Source: Verrucomicrobiaceae bacterium UBA1938 (GTDB taxonomy: Bacteria; Verrucomicrobiota; Verrucomicrobiia; Verrucomicrobiales; Verrucomicrobiaceae). From it: a stretch of DNA of 64,000 nt. Location: assembly GCA_002336895.1 (NCBI GenBank), contig DDFC01000036.1, positions 40,304 to 104,303 of the forward strand, in the 5' to 3' direction. The notes below the pieces were generated by a model. It was given only the letters and a program-made list of their open reading frames with translations, did not search any database and was not told the DNA's origin. The position numbers and the translations under genes are program-made. Below, piece by piece: positions 18,163-26,395 of this stretch. Each line of letters opens with the position of its first letter. Position 1 is the stretch's first letter.

Positions 18163-18741
18163 ATGGAAACCGCCTTTGACTGGAAACGAACCTTTGAGCA
18201 GCTCTCTCCACAGCTGGTGCTGTATGCACGCCAGCTGGTGGACTCCCGCGCTGATGCCGAGGACGTGGTGCAGCAGGCCTTTGTGCGCTGGTGGCGGCGC
18301 TTTCCTGACGGGGATTCCAGCCACATCCCCCTGCTCTACGCCGCTGTGCGCACCATCGCGCTGGACCAGCGCCGCAGCGATCAGCGCCGGGTGAACCGGG
18401 AGTCGAAATCCGAGATCGCCGTGGCAGGCGAGCACGCGCCCGCCTTTGACCCGCTGCCCGAGCAGAAGGAGGCGGCAGACATCGTGGAAAAGGCGCTGCA
18501 AACGCTGCCTGAAGAACAGCGCGAGGTGGTGACACTCAAGCTCTGGGGCGATCTGACCTTCAACGAGATCGCCGCGATGACCAAGGAATCCATCAACACC
18601 GTCTCCGGCCGCTACCGCTACGCCCTGCAGGCGCTGCACAAAAAGCTCAGCCACCTGCGCGCCGACCTCCTCGGCGCCGTCCCATCCCCCTCCTCCAACA
18701 TCCTTCCATTCTCACAAACAACAGCCGAAGCAATGCCATGA
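18163..18741 (+). CDS. ECF-type RNA polymerase sigma factor
   Basis: 192 residues. Region 2 is visible as LVLYARQLVDSRADAEDVVQ and AFVRWWRRFP (about residues 20-50), and region 4 as LQTLPEEQREVVTLKLWGDL, TFNEIAAMTKESINTVSGRYRYAL (about residues 112-155). It would direct RNA polymerase to a small regulon. The stop overlaps the start of the next gene by four bases (ATGA), the usual arrangement with a cognate anti-sigma factor. Confidence 0.9.
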   Translation: METAFDWKRTFEQLSPQLVLYARQLVDSRADAEDVVQQAFVRWWRRFPDGDSSHIPLLYAAVRTIALDQRRSDQRRVNRESKSEIAVAGEHAPAFDPLPEQKEAADIVEKALQTLPEEQREVVTLKLWGDLTFNEIAAMTKESINTVSGRYRYALQALHKKLSHLRADLLGAVPSPSSNILPFSQTTAEAMP

Positions 18742-19232
18742 ACAACGACATGAACGACTCCGAACTCGAGAGCCTGCTGCGCGGCCTCTCTCCGGCCAAG
18801 GCCTCCCCCGCCCTGATGCGCCGCGTGGATGAAGAACTGCAGCTCGACATGAGCTGGCTGGGCTCCACCACCCAGCGCCCGGCACGCCGTGCCACCCCGC
18901 GCTGGATCAGCTCTGTGAGCTGGGCCGCCATGGGTGCCGCCGCCGCCGTGACCGTGATGAGCTGGCTGCCGCAGCCAGCCCAGAGCACCGCCACGATGGC
19001 CTCCACGCAGACCACGGCACCTGCCGTGATGCCTGTCTCCACCTCCACTACCACCCTGCGCGAGTGGGATGAAGATGAAAGCCCGCGCCACAGCCGCAAG
19101 CAGTCTGCCGACAAGCACTTCATCGTCGTCTCCCGCGAGATGCAGACCTGGGGAGACCCCCGCTACGGCGCGCAGACGACCATGGAGATCTCCAGCAAGA
19201 ACAAGCTGCTGGTGCCTGTGACCTTCCACTAA
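18738..19232 (+). CDS. Putative anti-sigma factor (membrane-anchored)
   Basis: 164 residues. An N-terminal helical part (ELESLLRGLSPAKASPALM, RRVDEELQLD) precedes one membrane helix (WISSVSWAAMGAAAAVTVMSWL) and a Thr/Ser/Ala-rich extracytoplasmic tail ending with SREMQTWGDPRYG. No zinc-binding anti-sigma motif is seen, so the assignment rests on translational coupling to the ECF sigma gene plus topology. A strong terminator closes the two-gene operon. Confidence 0.65.
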   Translation: MNNDMNDSELESLLRGLSPAKASPALMRRVDEELQLDMSWLGSTTQRPARRATPRWISSVSWAAMGAAAAVTVMSWLPQPAQSTATMASTQTTAPAVMPVSTSTTTLREWDEDESPRHSRKQSADKHFIVVSREMQTWGDPRYGAQTTMEISSKNKLLVPVTFH

Positions 19233-19280
19233 GCGGCTCCCGGAGCCTGCTTGTCGTCATCTTGGACGACTTGCCAAAAC

Positions 19281-19318
19281 AAGCGGCGATGGCTCAATGA
19301 ACCATCGCCGCTTTCTTA
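19281..19318 (+). terminator. Rho-independent terminator after the sigma operon
   Basis: A perfect 12-bp stem, AAGCGGCGATGG (19281-19292) with CCATCGCCGCTT (19302-19313), around a 9-base loop, followed by TCTTAT. It lies about 50 bases after the anti-sigma stop and before a convergent gene. Confidence 0.75.
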
Positions 19319-19369
19319 TGAGATCGATTCTTTCGGGTCACGCTTCAGGGGCGTCTGGCCCCCTTCGCA

Positions 19370-19921
19370 TCACTTTGCCGCGAGGGCTGTCTTGATCGCT
19401 TCCAGCACCTCTGGGGAGTCCGGCTGCACCTTGGGCTCAAAGCGCTTGAGGATCGTGCCGTCTTTGCCCACGAGGAACTTGCCAAAGTTCCACTTCACAT
19501 CTCCTGGGAAGGGAGATGTGGGACCACTGAGCACCTGATAGAGCTCGCATTTGTTCGCACCTTTGACCACCACCTTGTCAAACATCGGGAAGGTCACCTT
19601 GTACTTGAGGGAGCAGAACTGCTTGATGTCGTCGTTCGTGCCCGGCTCCTGGCCGCCGAAGTCGTTGCAGGGAAAGCCCAGCACGGCCAGGCCATGCTTC
19701 TTGAATTCCTGGTTCAGCGCCTCAAGCTGCTTGTACTGCGGGGTGTTGCCGCACTTGGAGGCCACGTTCACGATCAGCATCACCTTGCCCTGATAGGTCT
19801 TCAGGGAGGTGTCTTTGCCGTCGATGTCCTTGAGCGGCACATCATAGACGGACTTGGGGGCATCTGCCGCGCTGAGAGATACGGCCAGGAGGAGGGTGGA
19901 GGCGAGGGTGAGAAGTTTCAT
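19370..19921 (-). CDS. Exported glutathione peroxidase family protein
   Basis: 183 residues. A signal peptide (LTLASTLLLAVSLSAAD) precedes the thioredoxin-fold domain. Family motifs: MLIVNVASKCGNTPQYKQL with the peroxidatic cysteine (about residue 56, Cys rather than selenocysteine), LAVLGFPCNDFGGQEPG, and KWNFGKFLVGKDG. The second conserved cysteine (FPCNDF) suggests a thioredoxin-dependent 2-Cys form that reduces peroxides in the periplasm. The ATG at 19921 sits directly before the signal peptide. Confidence 0.9.
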   Translation of the reverse strand: MKLLTLASTLLLAVSLSAADAPKSVYDVPLKDIDGKDTSLKTYQGKVMLIVNVASKCGNTPQYKQLEALNQEFKKHGLAVLGFPCNDFGGQEPGTNDDIKQFCSLKYKVTFPMFDKVVVKGANKCELYQVLSGPTSPFPGDVKWNFGKFLVGKDGTILKRFEPKVQPDSPEVLEAIKTALAAK

Positions 19922-20042
19922 GGACCCAAACCAACGCCGCTGCATGCAGGTGTGTTGCGGACATGTTGGATTTGGTGCTCGAGGAATGAACCGCACGCCC
20001 CCCTCCCCGCACCCTTTCAGGAGCCGTGAAGACGGCAGGGCA

Positions 20043-21641
20043 TTACTGCGCTGCTGGTGGCACCACCTTGAGGTGCACAAAGCGGCGTCCCGTGGCTCCG
20101 GCAGGCATCGTGGCCTTCACCTGCTGAATGAGCCCGTTGTCAGACAGGACCGTTTCAGTGACGCCGGCGCTGCTCCACTGGGCAGGGTCCAGGGTGTCAT
20201 TCCACTCCACGACGAAAGTGGTGCCAGAATTCACGGCATCGAGGCTTCGACTGTAGGTGTACTCCAGTGAGCCTGAGCTGCCGATGCTGGTGGAGCTGCT
20301 GGCGGCGCTGCCTGCCGAGGTGGGATTTTTGCCCGTGGCAAATTCGACCAGGTTGGGCACGCCATCGCCGTCCGGATCTGCATTGTCAGCAGCGGTGTCC
20401 TTCCCCTGTGTGGTGCCAAAGAAGGTCTGCCGCCAGTTTTGCAGCACTGTGGGCGTGGTGAAGGCGGAGGTGCCGGAGAGATAGGTGTTGCCCGCGCTGT
20501 CGATGGCATAAACCCGGTAGGCATAGGTGGTGCTGGGGGCCAGCCCGCCGGTCGGCAGGCTGAAGCTGCCGGCGGAGTTTGGCTGGCTGCTAAGGGCGAT
20601 CTTGGTCACGCCGGCGGCGCCCATGCTGGGAGTGCTGTTGACCGTGGTCTGGGAGTAAATCACGCCGCGCTCAGCGATGCTCTGACCGTTCACATTTCCG
20701 ACGCCCACCAGCGACACGACGGCATTGGCGAAGCTGCTGCTTGTAGAGGGCTTTCCCACGGGGGTGCTGCCCAGCGCGGCGACATTGATGGAGCTGGAGT
20801 ACTGCGAGGTGGTGCCTGACGTGGTCAGAGCCAGCCCGGTGTTCCCCAGGATCGTCCCACCTGCCGCAGTCAGGCTGGTGCTCCCCACCAGTGTCAGCCC
20901 CGAGGCTGAAATGCTCCCGAGATTAAAGACGCCGCCGCTGTTGATGATGAGCGTGCCGGAGCTGGGCAGAGTCCCGATGGAGCTCAGCATGCTGGCCGCT
21001 GTGTTTGTGCTCGTGTCATAGAGCACGATCGTGGTGGGTGTTGTAGTGGTCTGCTGCGATGAGCCCGTGTAGATGGTCACAGGATTGCTGAGAGTCAGAG
21101 TGGCAGCCCCCGTCTTTACGAGTCCGTCAGTGAGATTAGAAATGTTCAGGGTGTTGCTGACATTGTTTACAAGTGAGATCGTGGCCCCTGTGTAGACATT
21201 GCTCACGTAGTTGGTGCTGCCGCTGAGAGTCAGCGAGCTGCTGAGGCTTGATGAGTCAAGGGGGGGGGTGACATTGATGGTTGTAGCCGTAGCCGCAACA
21301 TTGGTGGTGGTCGTGTCAAGCACCATGCCTGCAGGCAAAGTGGTAAAGGTGGCCGCACTGCTGGCGGTAGTTAGCATGTTGCTTCCTGCCAGAGTAAGGG
21401 GGCCGCTCCCAGCCAGTGTGGTGGAGTTGTTTAGCGTAATAGTGCTTCCGCTGATGGTGCCTCCGCTGATGAACAGCACTCCGCTGGTGGTGGTCGTGGT
21501 GTCCGTGGTGGAGGAATCGGATGTTTGCGCCATGACCCCCGTCAGGAGGAGCAGCCAGGCGCCAAGGCACCACAACTGAGCCCCCGCGACACGGCGAGGG
21601 TGGCTCCTTGTTAAGAATTTGGCAGGTGGTGTGTATTTCAT
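20043..21641 (-). CDS. Exported Ser/Thr-rich repeat protein with C-terminal DPDGDG linker
   Basis: 532 residues. The signal peptide (LWCLGAWLLLLTGVMAQ) is followed by some 250 residues of low-complexity Ser/Thr/Leu/Gly beta repeats like autotransporter-associated strands (GGTISGSTITLNNSTTLAG, TLTLSNPV). A fibronectin-III-like module follows (SLPTGGLAPSTTYAYRVYAI near residue 365). DNADPDGDGVPNLVEFATG (about residue 425) is the calcium-binding linker common in exported verrucomicrobial and planctomycete proteins. Likely a surface or secreted protein; partner unknown. Confidence 0.7.
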   Translation of the reverse strand: MKYTPPAKFLTRSHPRRVAGAQLWCLGAWLLLLTGVMAQTSDSSTTDTTTTTSGVLFISGGTISGSTITLNNSTTLAGSGPLTLAGSNMLTTASSAATFTTLPAGMVLDTTTTNVAATATTINVTPPLDSSSLSSSLTLSGSTNYVSNVYTGATISLVNNVSNTLNISNLTDGLVKTGAATLTLSNPVTIYTGSSQQTTTTPTTIVLYDTSTNTAASMLSSIGTLPSSGTLIINSGGVFNLGSISASGLTLVGSTSLTAAGGTILGNTGLALTTSGTTSQYSSSINVAALGSTPVGKPSTSSSFANAVVSLVGVGNVNGQSIAERGVIYSQTTVNSTPSMGAAGVTKIALSSQPNSAGSFSLPTGGLAPSTTYAYRVYAIDSAGNTYLSGTSAFTTPTVLQNWRQTFFGTTQGKDTAADNADPDGDGVPNLVEFATGKNPTSAGSAASSSTSIGSSGSLEYTYSRSLDAVNSGTTFVVEWNDTLDPAQWSSAGVTETVLSDNGLIQQVKATMPAGATGRRFVHLKVVPPAAQ

Positions 21642-21713
21642 GCGATTTCCAGACTAGGTCAAATCCTAGCAGTTCCCTCAAGGAATGGGCAAGTCCTAAA
21701 TTGTGAAAAGAAG

Positions 21714-23894
21714 TCACCTGCCCACCACCAGCGTCGCAAGGGGCGGGATGTCCACCATGATGCTCCATGGCTGCCCCTGCCAGGGGATCTGCTGCGCCTG
21801 GAAGCCCGCACCGGCGCTGACACCGGAGCCTGCGTAGCTGGCGGAGTCGCTGTTCAGGAGCTCGCGGTAGGCGCCGCCTTCCGGCACGCCCACGCGGTAG
21901 TCTTTGCGCACCACGGGGGTGGCATTCACCAGCACTGTCACCTGATCACCATCCGGGGCGGAGCGGGAGTAAACAAAGAGGCTGTTGTCAGCATCGTTGG
22001 CGTCCAGCCAGTGGAAGCCGCCGGGCTGGTGGTCTTTCACATGCAGCGCGGGGCGGCTGGTGTAGAGGTGGTTCAGGTCTTTGATGAGCTGCTGCAGGCC
22101 GCTGTGCTCCTCCCCCAGGAAAAGGTGCCAGTCCAGGCTGCTGTCATGCCGCCATTCATTCCACTGGCCAAACTCCCCGCCCATGAAGAGCAGCTTTTTG
22201 CCGGGGTGCGTCCACATCCATGAGAAGAACATGCGCAGGTTGGCAAACTTCTGCCAGCGATCTCCGGGCATCTTGTTGATGAGGGAGCCCTTGCCATGCA
22301 CCACCTCGTCGTGGCTGAGCACGAGGATGAAGTTTTCATCAAAGGCATAGATCATGGAGAAGGTGGCCTCCCCGTGGTGGTACTTCCGGTGCACGGGCTC
22401 GTGCGCCATGTAGCGCAGGCTGTCGTTCATCCAGCCCATGTTCCACTTGAAGCCAAAGCCCAAGCCGCCGGTGCTGACGGGCTTGGAGACGCCCGGCCAT
22501 GCGGTGCTCTCCTCGGCGATGACTGTGGTGCCGGGATGCTTGGCGTAGCAGAGGGTGTTCAGCTCGCGCATAAAGGCGATGGCCTCCAGGTTCTCACGAC
22601 CGCCGAGATGGTTCGGCACCCACTGGCCGGCCTCGCGGGAGTAGTCCAGATACAGCATGGAGGCCACGGCATCCACGCGCAGGCCGTCGATGTGGAACTG
22701 GTCCAGCCAGTAGAGCGCATTGGAGATGAGGAAATTCTTTACCTCATGGCGGCCGTAGTTGAAAATGAGCGTGCCCCAGTCCATGTGCTCGCCCAGACGC
22801 GGGTCTTCGTGCTCATAGAGCGCGGTGCCGTCAAACTTGGCCAGACCGTGGGAGTCCTTCGGGAAATGCCCCGGCACCCAGTCGAGGATCACGCCCAGGC
22901 CGGCCTGATGGCAGCGGTCCACAAACTGGCGGAACTCGTCCGGATTTCCAAAACGGCTGGTGGGGGCAAAGTAGCCCGTGACCTGATAGCCCCACGAGCC
23001 GTCAAACGGATGCTCCGCGATGCCCATGATCTCGATGTGGGTGAAGCCCAGGCTTTTGACATAGGGGATCAAGTCGTCCGCGAGTTCAAGGTAGGAAAGC
23101 CAGCGGTTCCCCTGCTCCGCCTTGCGCTTCCATGAGCCAAAGTGCACCTCGTACACGCTCATGGGGGTGTGGTAGAGATCGCGCTGCGCACGCTTTTGAA
23201 TCCACTCGTTGTCGTCCCAGCGGTAGCGGTCCAGGTCAAAGACCAGGCTGGAGGTCTGCGTGCCGTGCTGCGCAAAGGTGGCGTAGGGATCGCTCTTCAG
23301 GGTCAGGTGGCCGTGCTTGTCCACCAGCTCAAACTTGTAGTGCATCAGCTCCGTGATGCCGGGGATGAAGATCTCCCAGATGCCGGCCTCGATGCGGTTG
23401 CGCATGACGTGCATGCGCCCGTCCCAGCGGTTCCAGTCTCCCACCACGGAGACACGCTGGGCATTCGGCGCCCACACGGAGAACTGGCAGCCCGCCACAC
23501 CGTGCACGGTTTTGAGCTTGGCGCCCATCATCTCCCACAGGCGCTGGTGGGTGCCCTCACGGAAGTAGTACATGTCCTGGTCCCCGAGCAGCACGCCAAA
23601 GGAGTAGGGGTCGCTCAGGCGGGTGGTCTCCCCCTCATGGGTGGTGATCTCCAGCTCATAGGTGCCTGAAGGGGTGACAGACTCAAAGAAGCCGTCTTTG
23701 TGCAGTTTCCCGCTGGCCACGCGCTCCTGGCCCACGATGACGTTCACCTCCCTGGCATAGGGATGCAAGACGCGCACCACCTGCTTTCCGCCTCCGATGC
23801 CATGTGCGCCCAGAAAGGCGAAGACATTGGGGTGGCGGGCTGCCAGCACGGACTCGATCTCGGCTTTAGGGGAGTGTGGGGTCATTGTGTTCAT
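21714..23894 (-). CDS. glgB: 1,4-alpha-glucan branching enzyme
   Basis: 726 residues, normal GlgB length. It makes alpha-1,6 branches in glycogen in the cytoplasm. An N-terminal region (FLGAHGIGGGKQVVRVLHP) and a CBM48 domain (QFSVWAPNAQRVSVVGDWN) precede the GH13 barrel, with VILDWVPGHFP, the nucleophile in GLRVDAVASML (about residue 410), the acid in TVIAEESTAWPGV (about residue 458) and LVLSHDEVVHGKGS. The start at 23894 abuts the stop of the upstream glycosyltransferase gene with no spacer, so the two are co-transcribed. Confidence 0.97.
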   Translation of the reverse strand: MNTMTPHSPKAEIESVLAARHPNVFAFLGAHGIGGGKQVVRVLHPYAREVNVIVGQERVASGKLHKDGFFESVTPSGTYELEITTHEGETTRLSDPYSFGVLLGDQDMYYFREGTHQRLWEMMGAKLKTVHGVAGCQFSVWAPNAQRVSVVGDWNRWDGRMHVMRNRIEAGIWEIFIPGITELMHYKFELVDKHGHLTLKSDPYATFAQHGTQTSSLVFDLDRYRWDDNEWIQKRAQRDLYHTPMSVYEVHFGSWKRKAEQGNRWLSYLELADDLIPYVKSLGFTHIEIMGIAEHPFDGSWGYQVTGYFAPTSRFGNPDEFRQFVDRCHQAGLGVILDWVPGHFPKDSHGLAKFDGTALYEHEDPRLGEHMDWGTLIFNYGRHEVKNFLISNALYWLDQFHIDGLRVDAVASMLYLDYSREAGQWVPNHLGGRENLEAIAFMRELNTLCYAKHPGTTVIAEESTAWPGVSKPVSTGGLGFGFKWNMGWMNDSLRYMAHEPVHRKYHHGEATFSMIYAFDENFILVLSHDEVVHGKGSLINKMPGDRWQKFANLRMFFSWMWTHPGKKLLFMGGEFGQWNEWRHDSSLDWHLFLGEEHSGLQQLIKDLNHLYTSRPALHVKDHQPGGFHWLDANDADNSLFVYSRSAPDGDQVTVLVNATPVVRKDYRVGVPEGGAYRELLNSDSASYAGSGVSAGAGFQAQQIPWQGQPWSIMVDIPPLATLVVGR

Positions 23895-25559
23895 TCATGA
23901 AGCGTTTCGACCGGAAAGCAACGGCTCTAGCATATCGTGTACGATTCGTGACCAGGACAGGCGCGCCATCAGCTGCCGCCGCGCCTGCCGCGCCTTGACA
24001 TCGGGGTGCGCCTTGATCCTGCGCGCCAGTCCTGAGGGGGATGCCGTGAGCTTGAAAAACGTGGCCCCCACCGCCACCTCACGGTGTGCAGGAATGAGTG
24101 AGCAGAAAACAGGCACGCTGTGCAGCGCCGCCTCGATCAGCGGCAGCCCGTACCCCTCCTGCATGCTGGGAAAGAACAGCAGGTCGGTCATCTGGTAGAG
24201 GCTTCGCACGTCATCATCAGACAAAGCACCTTCCAGGCCAAGAAAGCGCACGCGCCCTGTAACCCCCAGCTCTCTGGCCAGCTTTTGCAGTTCACGGAAA
24301 TACTTCACTCCATCCTTCTGATGCGGGTCTGGTGCCGCAGTCACGAGGTAAAGCGCATCCGGCATCTCCGCCAGCACGCGCAGGCCATGCTCGATGTTCT
24401 TCCGCCGCACAAAGCGCGTCGGCTGCAGCAGCACAGGGCCCGCGTGCTCCTCCAGCTTCAGCGCCTGCACGCGTGGCGTCAGCCCCAGCACCGCCCCGGC
24501 ATCGCATCCATTGGGGATGACGTGGATCGGCTGCTTCGTCACCCTGGCATACTCCTTCCTTCTGAAGTCCGACACCGCCACATGGACCGCCTGCGGCACC
24601 TGCGCCGACCACCGCACATCATGCACCCAGTTGATCCAGCGGATGTCCGGACGGGTGAGCGTCAGCTCGATGAGTTCCCTGGTCCACGGAAGATCAAAGG
24701 GCATGGTGAAGACATTGTGGACGATGACGGCGTCTATGGAGCGGCGACGATTCGCCGCCTTCGCAGCGTCACCAGCGGCCTCCGCAGCGCTCCAGAGTCT
24801 GAAACCTCTCTCCAGCTTCGCCTGTGCAGGATTGCGGCGGATGTAACCATTCACGAACTCCCAGTGCTCCTGGCTGCGGATCAGCCTGTCAAAATATCCC
24901 CTCTGCCACACCTGCCCGCGACTGCCCTGTGATGCATTGATGCTTTTGGCTGAGCGCTCCTTCCAGTTCTGTACAATGCGCTCCACTGGCCACCCCTCGT
25001 GAAGCCTGACCAGCACGTGCACGTGGTTCGGCATGATCACGAATGACTTCAGCGTGTAGCGCTCTCCATCAAAGAAACGCAGGGCCTGCTCCACGGCTGC
25101 CGCATGAGCCTCCTGCTTCAAGATGCAGGCCCCATGACCTTCGTCCAGCCGGTCAAGATAGCTGTCCGAGAACTGTTCATGGTAGAGAGCTTCCGTGACC
25201 GCATTCCATGGCCTCGGGTGTGCCTGCAGCCAGTCATGCCGCTTTCTCAGCCAGCCGTGGATGAACTCCTGCGGCAGTGAATCCGCCAGCCGCCAGGTGA
25301 CGAAGCACCCGACTCCATCCTGATGCCAGTGCGGCAGGATATGCCGGTGCTTTTCGATAGCCCCCTGGGGGTTCATGAACGGTTTGTGGAGTGGCGATGA
25401 TTCATCGCCTAGCATTTCCCTGAAGGCCGACGATTCGTCGGCGCTCCATAGCCGAACCTCATGCCCGCAGGCTGTGAGCGCAGCGGCCTGCTCGCCGATC
25501 ACCCGCTCCACGCCACCGATGACGGGGGGCTTGGAGTAGTGCAGGATGGCGATGCGCAT
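23895..25559 (-). CDS. Glycosyltransferase (GT4-like) interrupted in frame by a RAYT transposase
   Basis: 554 codons with no stop. Residues 1-37 (MRIAILHYSKPPVIGGVER...) are the start of a GT4-type glycosyltransferase. Residues about 38-275 are a REP-associated tyrosine transposase, with HUH motif NHVHVLV (about residues 176-182) and WQRGYFDRLIR and YIRRNP towards its end. From residue 276 (DAVIVHNVFTMPFDLPW) the glycosyltransferase resumes and is complete: WINWVHDV, IPNGCD, TRFVRRKNIEHGL and the nucleotide-sugar EGYGLPLIE motif. The linker normally joining the two glycosyltransferase parts is not recognisable. It sits directly before glgB. Whether a working enzyme is made is unknown. Confidence 0.8.
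   Translation of the reverse strand: MRIAILHYSKPPVIGGVERVIGEQAAALTACGHEVRLWSADESSAFREMLGDESSPLHKPFMNPQGAIEKHRHILPHWHQDGVGCFVTWRLADSLPQEFIHGWLRKRHDWLQAHPRPWNAVTEALYHEQFSDSYLDRLDEGHGACILKQEAHAAAVEQALRFFDGERYTLKSFVIMPNHVHVLVRLHEGWPVERIVQNWKERSAKSINASQGSRGQVWQRGYFDRLIRSQEHWEFVNGYIRRNPAQAKLERGFRLWSAAEAAGDAAKAANRRRSIDAVIVHNVFTMPFDLPWTRELIELTLTRPDIRWINWVHDVRWSAQVPQAVHVAVSDFRRKEYARVTKQPIHVIPNGCDAGAVLGLTPRVQALKLEEHAGPVLLQPTRFVRRKNIEHGLRVLAEMPDALYLVTAAPDPHQKDGVKYFRELQKLARELGVTGRVRFLGLEGALSDDDVRSLYQMTDLLFFPSMQEGYGLPLIEAALHSVPVFCSLIPAHREVAVGATFFKLTASPSGLARRIKAHPDVKARQARRQLMARLSWSRIVHDMLEPLLSGRNAS
24734..25451 (-). mobile_element. RAYT cassette bounded by inverted REP sequences
   Basis: The 718-base insert starts at CTATGGAGCGGCGACGATTC (24734) and ends at the inverted counterpart with GTCGGCGCTCCATAG (25425-25451). 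Each end is a REP palindrome of the CGACGATTCGTCG type. Between them lies a Y1/HUH transposase reading on the minus strand; an internal ATG at 25376 (MNPQGAIEKH) could be its own start. No independent stop is present: the frame runs on into the glycosyltransferase. RAYTs are known to be flanked by the REPs they are thought to mobilise. Confidence 0.8.
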
Positions 25560-25757
25560 GCAGCATCATGGAGTGGCGACGATCCGTCGCCAAAAAGAAT
25601 CTCTTCAACGCCGACGATTCATCGCCTGGCATTTCCCTGAAGGCCGACGAATCGTCGGCACTCCATAGCCGCACCTCATGCCCGCAGGCTGTGATGGCGA
25701 TGCGCATGCAGCATCATGGAGTGGCGACGATCCGTCGCCAAAAAGAATCTCTTCAAC
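25399..25757. repeat. REP-rich tandem duplication of the glycosyltransferase gene start
   Basis: Two blocks are repeated. Block A (25399-25477 and 25617-25695, about 79 bases with few changes) encodes the TACGHEVRLWSAD region plus REPs. Block B (25545-25609 and 25693-25757, 65 bases, identical) holds the gene start and a REP (GGCGACGATCCGTCGCC). The order is A-x-B-A-B, so a tandem copy has lost the 69-base segment x. Including the left end of the RAYT, about eight REP palindromes lie between 24734 and 25775. Confidence 0.85.
25459..25707 (-). pseudogene. Decayed partial copy of the glycosyltransferase start
   Basis: An 82-codon frame starts MRIAI and jumps straight to TACGHEVRLWSAD, lacking the 23 residues (69 bases) present between these points in the downstream glycosyltransferase gene. 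It then runs through REP sequence and out of frame across the real gene start. It is a by-product of the tandem duplication rather than a functional gene. Confidence 0.6.
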
Positions 25758-25834
25758 AGCAACGATTCGTCGCCCACGACGGGCGGATCAGCGCCATGGC
25801 TGATGTCCAACCTATGAAATAACACCCGGAATTC

Positions 25835-25863
25835 TTGACAGAAATCCGCCTTTTGTCTTATGA
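25835..25863 (+). promoter_or_regulatory. Sigma-70-type promoter
   Basis: TTGACA (25835-25840), a 17-base spacer and TTATGA (25858-25863). The -10 box lies only ten bases before the ATG at 25873, so transcription would begin almost at that codon. Either the mRNA is leaderless or nearly so, or the true start is the in-frame ATG at 25885. Confidence 0.45.
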
Positions 25864-25872
25864 CATCCTTAT

Positions 25873-26364
25873 ATGAAAAATACGATGTCTTTTGCCGGTT
25901 TGTTCGTTGCTCTCCTGCTGATCGCCTCGGAAACAGTGCATGCCAAAGATGAGCACGTCCGGCTCTCCTACCCCTCCAAGGTCGAGTCCTCGAAGAGCAA
26001 GGAACGGGAGAAGCTCTTCACCCCTTGGATGTCCAATGATGCCCTGCGTACCCAAGTCGAGGAGAAACGGGGCAAGGGAGAGCAGATCCTCTATTTTGAG
26101 TACAACAGCGCTTCGACGGAAGCTCGCGCCATTTACGTGAACAAGATCAAGCTGACCGGCCCCTACTCCCGCTGGTACATGAGCACCGAGCAGGCCATGG
26201 AGGACAAGCTCAACAGCGAGATGAAGAGCGGCCTGCAGCCCGCCTTCATCGTCCGCAACACCAGCGGCACCTACGTCATGCTCTTCGTCTCCCCGGGGGA
26301 TCTGGAGGCCGTGCGTGCGCAGCTCAAGGAACTGGGCATCGGCGAGCCGAGGCTGAAGAAGTAA
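25873..26364 (+). CDS. Secreted hypothetical protein
   Basis: 163 residues with a signal peptide (SFAGLFVALLLIASETVHAKD). The mature part is charged and ends in a plausible small domain (LQPAFIVRNTSGTYVMLFVS; GDLEAVRAQLKELGIGE). No family was recognised. A second in-frame ATG at 25885 (MSFAGLF) would also give a complete signal peptide and sits at a more usual distance from the promoter box. Confidence 0.65.
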   Translation: MKNTMSFAGLFVALLLIASETVHAKDEHVRLSYPSKVESSKSKEREKLFTPWMSNDALRTQVEEKRGKGEQILYFEYNSASTEARAIYVNKIKLTGPYSRWYMSTEQAMEDKLNSEMKSGLQPAFIVRNTSGTYVMLFVSPGDLEAVRAQLKELGIGEPRLKK

Positions 26365-26395
26365 ATCAGCCCCGGCGGATTCGATTCAGCGTGGA

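Noticed and set aside
19370..19921. Selenocysteine-containing glutathione peroxidase
   Set aside because: The peroxidatic position in SKCGNTPQY is encoded by an ordinary cysteine codon, not an in-frame TGA.
24734..25775. CRISPR array (regular palindromic repeats)
   Set aside because: REP copies are short, irregularly spaced and in both orientations, without equal-length unique spacers and without cas genes.
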